A stretch of 10,280 nucleotides of DNA from assembly GCA_903826185.1 (NCBI GenBank), contig CAIKDL010000121.1, positions 1 through 10,280 on the forward strand, read 5' to 3'. This document shows positions 6,366-10,280 of this stretch, one piece after another (the first letter of the stretch is position 1; every line of letters begins with the position of its first letter). This DNA comes from an uncultured bacterium (GTDB taxonomy: Bacteria; Patescibacteriota; Minisyncoccia; Phycocordibacterales; PALSA-1337). The translations under genes and the position numbers were made by a program. The notes beneath the pieces are model-generated. The model had not been told where the DNA came from and searched no databases. It saw only the letters and a program-made list of their open reading frames with translations.

Positions 6366-6926
6366 TTACCTAGAGGCGCCGATCGGTCCATCGTTACTGG
6401 TACCGGAAGTGATGTTCTCCGTGAGAGGTGCACAGACTATGATTCGATTGTTATTGGAAGATAGTTTGGCAATATAATACCCAGTTCTGACATCGGTAGA
6501 TGTTGCTGATGGGTCTGTTGGTATAGAAGTTACGTAAGACACGCCGCTTGATGTTGTCGTGGCAAGATAGTAACCTAGGTTCGAATAGCCGGTACAGTTC
6601 GTTGCGCTTGACTTGCAGATCTCACTAGTAGGCGTATTGGCTTTGACTAGAGCACAAGTGGTAGATGCTGAGACATAAGAATCACTGTCCGATACTATGC
6701 TTGCTGGAAGGCTCCCATTGTTATCTATGACGTATTGGTAAACAGCACTCAATATGGTGCCAACGTCTGCTCTTCTTTGGGCATTTCTAGCATCTCCCAA
6801 CTGTTTGGCAGGGTTGATGGCAACGATAACGATACCAGCCAAGATAGAGATAATGGCCACGACAAGCAAGATTTCCAATAGTGTGAAACCTCTTGTGTCG
6901 GCGTTAGCACGCATTTTTGTAATCAT
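6366..6926 (-). CDS. Type IV major-type prepilin (PulG/PilA-like)
   Basis: The protein begins with a short basic leader, then RGFTLLEILLVVAIISILAG, with prepilin peptidase cleavage between Gly13 and Phe14 and Glu18 at mature position +5. It continues with AINPAKQLGDARNAQRRADV, the pattern of the principal pilin in CPR genomes. The globular part (about residues 70-186) is Ser/Thr-rich with four cysteines (91, 104, 111, 165), enough for two disulfides. A SIPTDPSATST segment resembles the calcium-binding loop of type II pseudopilin GspG, but I cannot confirm metal ligands. ATG at 6926 is used; ATG at 6914 would give an equally good 9-residue leader. As first gene of the pilB-pilC operon, with its own promoter at 6997, it is probably the main pilus subunit. 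Confidence 0.9.
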   Translation of the reverse strand: MITKMRANADTRGFTLLEILLVVAIISILAGIVIVAINPAKQLGDARNAQRRADVGTILSAVYQYVIDNNGSLPASIVSDSDSYVSASTTCALVKANTPTSEICKSSATNCTGYSNLGYYLATTTSSGVSYVTSIPTDPSATSTDVRTGYYIAKLSSNNNRIIVCAPLTENITSGTSNDGPIGASR

Positions 6927-6996
6927 GGATATGAAATTAAAGATCTATATTAATAAAACTAAATTTGTACTTTCGTACTTGTTATTAGGTGACCAA

Positions 6997-7005
6997 ATTA
7001 TAACA
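6997..7005 (-). promoter_or_regulatory. Extended -10 promoter of the pilin-pilB-pilC operon
   Basis: The minus strand reads TGTTATAAT, a perfect extended -10 element, with no clear -35 box. The expected start near 6990 gives a leader of about 64 bases before the ATG at 6926, unlike the close-set -10 boxes downstream. This leader contains GTAC-GAAA-GTAC (6967-6978), a small stem capped by a GNRA-type loop, and no Shine-Dalgarno. Confidence 0.6.
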
Positions 7006-7038
7006 CATAGGCTGGATAATATCGCACGTAATGTGTGG

Positions 7039-7065
7039 AAAACTAATGGGCGGCCCCTTTCATTA
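7039..7065 (-). terminator. Possible terminator at the end of the PMM-like gene
   Basis: On the minus strand TAATG (7061-7065, including the TAA stop) pairs with CATTA (7044-7048), enclosing a GC-rich GGGGCCGCC segment that can extend the stem by two pairs past a three-base bulge. GTTTT follows. It is imperfect, but it sits between the sugar genes and the pilus promoter and, like the hairpin at 1765, includes the stop codon. Confidence 0.35.
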
Positions 7066-7818
7066 TGCCAGCATTTCAAGAATAACCTTCTTTGTATCTT
7101 CCGGATCCTTTACAGGTATGCAGTCTATGCCTGTAGACTTAGCCGGGTAATCGTTGCCGCCATGAAATAATGAGTCGCCGACAAAGACCATCTTCTCGAG
7201 CGGCATATGCAAAAAATCTTCCAACTTGCGTATACCATAAGCTTTGTTGACGCCTTTCATGGTGATATCTATGGAAGTAGAACCACCGATCCTGACATCG
7301 AAGCGTGGTAGTTTGGCTTTCAGTATGTCCACAATGGCCTGACGTTTAGCTCTCGTAGGATCCCAAACTTCTTTCAGGTCAAGCGGAGCGCTCTGGCCCA
7401 GAGCGGAAAAAGTTATCTGCGATCCGCGATCTTCTATGATATCGCCATAGGGTTTTTGTGGTGGTTCGAATCTCGCTAGGATGAGCGCCATGTCCAACTT
7501 CTCCATAATATTTTTCTTGTCGACTTTCGAGATGTTCTCTGCATATTGCTCATGCCAAGTCCCGCGCCAAACATAGAGCCTAGTCCCAGATGTCGGTAGT
7601 AGAAAAAGATTGGTGAATCTTTCCGCGCCGGCCGGTAACTTGCTCAATATCTGAGTCTCGAACAATGGAAACCCACCGCCGGAGATGATGGCGACTTTCT
7701 TTTTCGCCAATAGGCGCACGATTAGCGCGGCCATTTCGCTGTCCATAGGCTGCTTACTAGGCGTAATGGTGCCATCCTTATCGAAGATCACCAGTTCTTT
7801 GTTTGAATAGTTGGGCAT
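7063..7818 (-). CDS. HAD-IIB hydrolase, eukaryotic-type phosphomannomutase-like (251 aa)
   Basis: The length equals that of eukaryotic PMM (about 246-262). HAD motif I is FDKDGT with nucleophile Asp13 and acid/base Asp15, followed by TPSKQPMDSEM, close to TPARQKIDPEM of human PMM1. Motif II Ser46 lies in AIISGGG, the motif III lysine is probably Lys192 in GVNKAYGIRKLE, and motif IV is VFVGDSLFHGGNDY with Asp215 and Asp223, matching the PMM pattern FGDK...GGND. The type IIB cap lies at about 85-185. PMM interconverts mannose 6-phosphate and mannose 1-phosphate. Aligning by eye, Arg123 of PMM2 is kept (Arg131), but Arg134 and Arg141 become Gln142 and Lys149, so substrate or reaction may differ and a sugar phosphatase is possible. 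It follows the GH130 genes by 49 bp on the same strand. Confidence 0.8.
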   Translation of the reverse strand: MPNYSNKELVIFDKDGTITPSKQPMDSEMAALIVRLLAKKKVAIISGGGFPLFETQILSKLPAGAERFTNLFLLPTSGTRLYVWRGTWHEQYAENISKVDKKNIMEKLDMALILARFEPPQKPYGDIIEDRGSQITFSALGQSAPLDLKEVWDPTRAKRQAIVDILKAKLPRFDVRIGGSTSIDITMKGVNKAYGIRKLEDFLHMPLEKMVFVGDSLFHGGNDYPAKSTGIDCIPVKDPEDTKKVILEMLA

Positions 7819-7867
7819 TTTAGTTTGTACGCATATTTAGTTTCGCGGGGTTTTTCGTGTCGAGTTT

Positions 7868-9778
7868 TTATGTCCTCAATTTATTCAGAAGGTCATCGAG
7901 ACCGATCGTAGCCACGCCAATGACACTATCCGCCGCACCATAATATATGTAAGCCGTACCATTGCGGACAATCAAACTGCACGGAAAAACCACGTTCGGC
8001 ACCAAACCATTGCGTTCATAACTTTCTTCTGGCTCAAATACCGGCACAGCTGTTCGAGCTTTTACTATCGTAGGGTCTTCAAGATCGAGCAATATCGCGC
8101 CAACGCGATATTTCTTACTCCTAGAAACGCCGTGATACAAAAGCAGCCATCCTCTTTTGGTTTTAACTGGCGGTCCGGAAATGCCGACTTTTTCACCATC
8201 CCACATTCCTGGTCTGGGGTTCAACATCTCAATACATTTATTGACTTCTTCTTTTGAAAAATCTAAAGAATTCACGAAGTCGCCGCATATGCTTTCATTG
8301 ACTCTATGCAGAATCAGATATTTACCATTTATGGCTTCCGGCAAGATGGCGGCATCCTTGTTCGGGATATTTGGCGGCGTGATGACCTCCGGCATAGACC
8401 AGGCACTCCAACGTCTGTCCAAAAAGTCATGGATAGTGATGAAACTGACCGCTACTCTCGGAGTATTGCCGTCATAAGCCGTATAGGTCATATAAAGCTT
8501 ATCGCCGATCACAACAATACGCGGATCTTCACAACCGTAGTTGGAATTGGCACCTTGTCTGTATTCAAATTCTGCTCGCGGAAAATATATCGGCTTATCC
8601 AAACGTTCATCTATAGTGAATCCGTCGCTAGAGACAGCATAACCAAGTGTTGAGACGTTCGATACGGTGGCGCCCCTATATATGATATGTGTCTTGTTAC
8701 CAACATCGATTGCCGCTGGATTCAACGTACCGCCAGCTTCCCATAAAAATCCTGGCCTTGGAGTTATTATCGGATTGCCGATAAAGCGCTTGAAGCGCGT
8801 CTTCTTGGAACTCTCAGACTCAGTGATGGTGTCCAAAAGATTATCCAGATATATATAAGCCATGGCGCAATGAGTATCGGCTGCGCCGTAATATATCTCC
8901 AACTTATCTTTTTTAATCAAGGCTCCAGACGGAAAAACTATATTGGCGACATGACCAGCTCTTTCATAATACGTATCCGGTATCATGAACGATCCTTTGG
9001 TGCGACCAACGATGCGCCTCGGATTTACCAGATCGAGTAACATAACCTCCACACCAAAAACAGTATTCGAGCCTCCATAATCTTGAATGTGTGAATACAC
9101 GACCAACCAGCCTTTATCGGTCTTGAGTGGAGGCGCGCCCAGCTCAACTTGATCGTTCTTGGCACGACGAAGATTGATCTTGTGTGAATCCAGATCGCTC
9201 GACCATTTATTCCAATATTCCTCTGACCAGATATCTTCCGGCTTGTTGAATTCTATGTAACAGATATCCGACGGCTTTCGGTCAGTGTTGACGGTCACAA
9301 GCGCCGCGAGCTTGCCATTGATCTTCTCTGGAAACAAGGCCATGGCTTTGGCATTGAATGGGGTCACGAGATGCTTCTCTTTCACAGTCTTCAAGTCTGT
9401 GCTCAAGGCAACCGCCACTTTTATATTGTCGGCCGAAAACGGATAACCGCCAAGTGCTGTATAAAATATATAGAATGTATCGCCGAGCTTGGTGATCCTC
9501 GGATCTTCGCAACCATATTTGTCGTATTCCGTACTCGGACCAAAAAAGACTTTACGCTTTTCGAAATGTGCGCCATCATCGGAAGAAGCTATAGCCACAA
9601 CTGAAGTGCTCATGTGCGGCTCTTCCAGCAAGTCCGGCTCTGACATCGCTCTATATACCATGTATGTCTTCTTTTTCTCCACGATCGGACAACCATTGAA
9701 AGCGGCCAAGGCTTCCCATGGATGTTCTTCCATCGGAGAAAGTATCGGATTGTGTTCTGACCTATTGAGAGTGAACAT
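7868..9778 (-). CDS. Double-domain GH130 beta-mannoside phosphorylase/hydrolase-like protein (636 aa)
   Basis: GH130 enzymes are usually single five-bladed propellers of about 300-350 residues that cleave beta-mannosides, many with phosphate to release mannose 1-phosphate. Here two complete copies are fused: about 1-317 and 328-636, joined by a short Ser/Lys-rich linker. Both have an NPI(L/I) start, GCEDPRI (89-95 and 415-421; its Asp is the likely general acid), FPEKINGK or LPEAINGK, GAPPLKTDKGW or SGPPVKTKRGW, and an IYYGAAD blade (296-301 and 611-617). The second copy keeps LHR (490-492) and YHG (548-550), positions I associate with phosphate and sugar binding. The first has ALV and YSH there, so it may be altered or inactive. 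No signal peptide is present, so it is cytoplasmic. It starts 16 bp after another GH130 gene. Confidence 0.88.
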   Translation of the reverse strand: MFTLNRSEHNPILSPMEEHPWEALAAFNGCPIVEKKKTYMVYRAMSEPDLLEEPHMSTSVVAIASSDDGAHFEKRKVFFGPSTEYDKYGCEDPRITKLGDTFYIFYTALGGYPFSADNIKVAVALSTDLKTVKEKHLVTPFNAKAMALFPEKINGKLAALVTVNTDRKPSDICYIEFNKPEDIWSEEYWNKWSSDLDSHKINLRRAKNDQVELGAPPLKTDKGWLVVYSHIQDYGGSNTVFGVEVMLLDLVNPRRIVGRTKGSFMIPDTYYERAGHVANIVFPSGALIKKDKLEIYYGAADTHCAMAYIYLDNLLDTITESESSKKTRFKRFIGNPIITPRPGFLWEAGGTLNPAAIDVGNKTHIIYRGATVSNVSTLGYAVSSDGFTIDERLDKPIYFPRAEFEYRQGANSNYGCEDPRIVVIGDKLYMTYTAYDGNTPRVAVSFITIHDFLDRRWSAWSMPEVITPPNIPNKDAAILPEAINGKYLILHRVNESICGDFVNSLDFSKEEVNKCIEMLNPRPGMWDGEKVGISGPPVKTKRGWLLLYHGVSRSKKYRVGAILLDLEDPTIVKARTAVPVFEPEESYERNGLVPNVVFPCSLIVRNGTAYIYYGAADSVIGVATIGLDDLLNKLRT

Positions 9779-9794
9779 TAGATTTTAGTAAGCA

Positions 9795-10280
9795 TCAGAT
9801 TTTTCCGTAAGCAACTATCCAATCCAAAAGCTCTTTGAGCGGTGTCTTGGCCACACAAATATACTTATCTCCACCACCATAATAAACCACCAGATCATCA
9901 CCTATTATAAGGGCTCCAGAGGCGTATATAACTCCTGGTTTCCAGTCATTTTCATAAGGCATATCCGGTTCTAAGATCGGCTCATGCGAACGATAGAGCA
10001 CGCGCGTAGGATCTTTGGCATCCAAAACCATGGCTCCAAGCTTGTATTTATTGGGGTCAGCCTTATCCATGGCATGATAAAGAAGCAACCAACCAATGTC
10101 GGTCTTGATCGGTGGTGGCCCAGCTCCACGAACCCAGTTGTCCCAATATTCCGGTCTGCCACCAGATGGAGGTGTGCTCTTGATGTGACCAGAGTCGTCT
10201 GAATACATCTCATCCAAATAATCTATTTTGACTTTGGGAGATACGCTGTGCAAAACAGCGATCTTGCCATTTATCTTTTC
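9795..10280 (-). CDS. GH130-family protein, C-terminal 161 residues (5' end beyond window)
   Basis: The frame is open to the window edge, reading EKINGKIAVLHSVSPK at its start, so the true start lies upstream; the TTG at 10253 is internal. AGPPPIKTDIGWLLLYHAMD is the GH130 phosphate-side motif with the usual YH, followed by KLGAMVLDAKDPTRV and the last blade ALIIGDDLVVYYGGGDKYICVA. It is a homologue of both halves of the next gene but not a simple copy: it has LHS where the second half of that protein has LHR. Only one domain end is visible, so whether this protein is single or double is unknown. With the 16-bp gap below, the two genes form an operon. Substrate cannot be told from this part. 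Confidence 0.88.
   Translation of the reverse strand, partial: EKINGKIAVLHSVSPKVKIDYLDEMYSDDSGHIKSTPPSGGRPEYWDNWVRGAGPPPIKTDIGWLLLYHAMDKADPNKYKLGAMVLDAKDPTRVLYRSHEPILEPDMPYENDWKPGVIYASGALIIGDDLVVYYGGGDKYICVAKTPLKELLDWIVAYGKI

Noticed and set aside
6754..7170. 138-codon plus-strand open frame
   Set aside because: It runs antisense over the prepilin start, the promoter and the PMM-like gene end; no recognisable features.
9282..9512. 76-codon minus-strand frame inside the double GH130 gene
   Set aside because: It is an out-of-frame shadow; the GH130 frame is continuous and motif-rich across it.
1..10280. tRNA, rRNA, insertion sequence or UGA recoding
   Set aside because: No cloverleaf, rRNA-like or transposase sequence was seen, and TGA ends several genes where their family homology ends.

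Overview
The window looks like a chromosomal segment of a Candidate Phyla Radiation (Patescibacteria, probably Parcubacteria-like) bacterium. The evidence is the compact single-strand layout, the pilin type (N-terminus followed by INPAKQLGDARNAQRRADV), a MazF-like gene with the IWWCSLGTNIGFEEDG signature, a Sec-exported RFWVG-type repeat protein, and almost no Shine-Dalgarno sequences. TGA is used as a stop at several gene ends, so the UGA-recoded lineages (Gracilibacteria, Absconditabacteria) are unlikely. This placement is inference; no marker gene is present. Every convincing gene lies on the minus strand, so transcription runs from high to low coordinates.

Right part (10280 to 7063), carbohydrate module: the C-terminal part of a GH130 glycoside phosphorylase/hydrolase that runs off the window; a 636-residue protein made of two fused GH130 propellers; and a HAD-IIB protein resembling eukaryotic-type phosphomannomutase. 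GH130 phosphorylases release mannose 1-phosphate, and a phosphomannomutase would convert it to mannose 6-phosphate, so the three may form a mannoside salvage (or glycan remodelling) pathway.

Middle part (7005 to 2279), type IV pilus module: an extended -10 promoter, a major-type prepilin, the assembly ATPase PilB, the platform protein PilC, a 289-bp gap full of nested palindromes, then two minor pseudopilins (GspH/FimT-like and PilV-like). No prepilin peptidase, PilT, or PilM/N/O is present here.

Left part (2192 to 1): a MazF/PemK-family toxin gene broken by a +1 frameshift and ending in a terminator hairpin that contains its stop codon; a very short, apparently C-terminally truncated PilW/GspJ-like pseudopilin; and the first 449 codons of a large secreted beta-rich repeat protein that continues off the window and has no stop here. 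The last gene is open across positions 1-1347. The most notable points are the fused and catalytically asymmetric GH130 protein beside a PMM-like HAD, the palindromic element inside the pilus cluster, -10 boxes placed so close to start codons that leaderless mRNAs are likely, and the truncated pilin directly followed by a repeat-rich surface protein.
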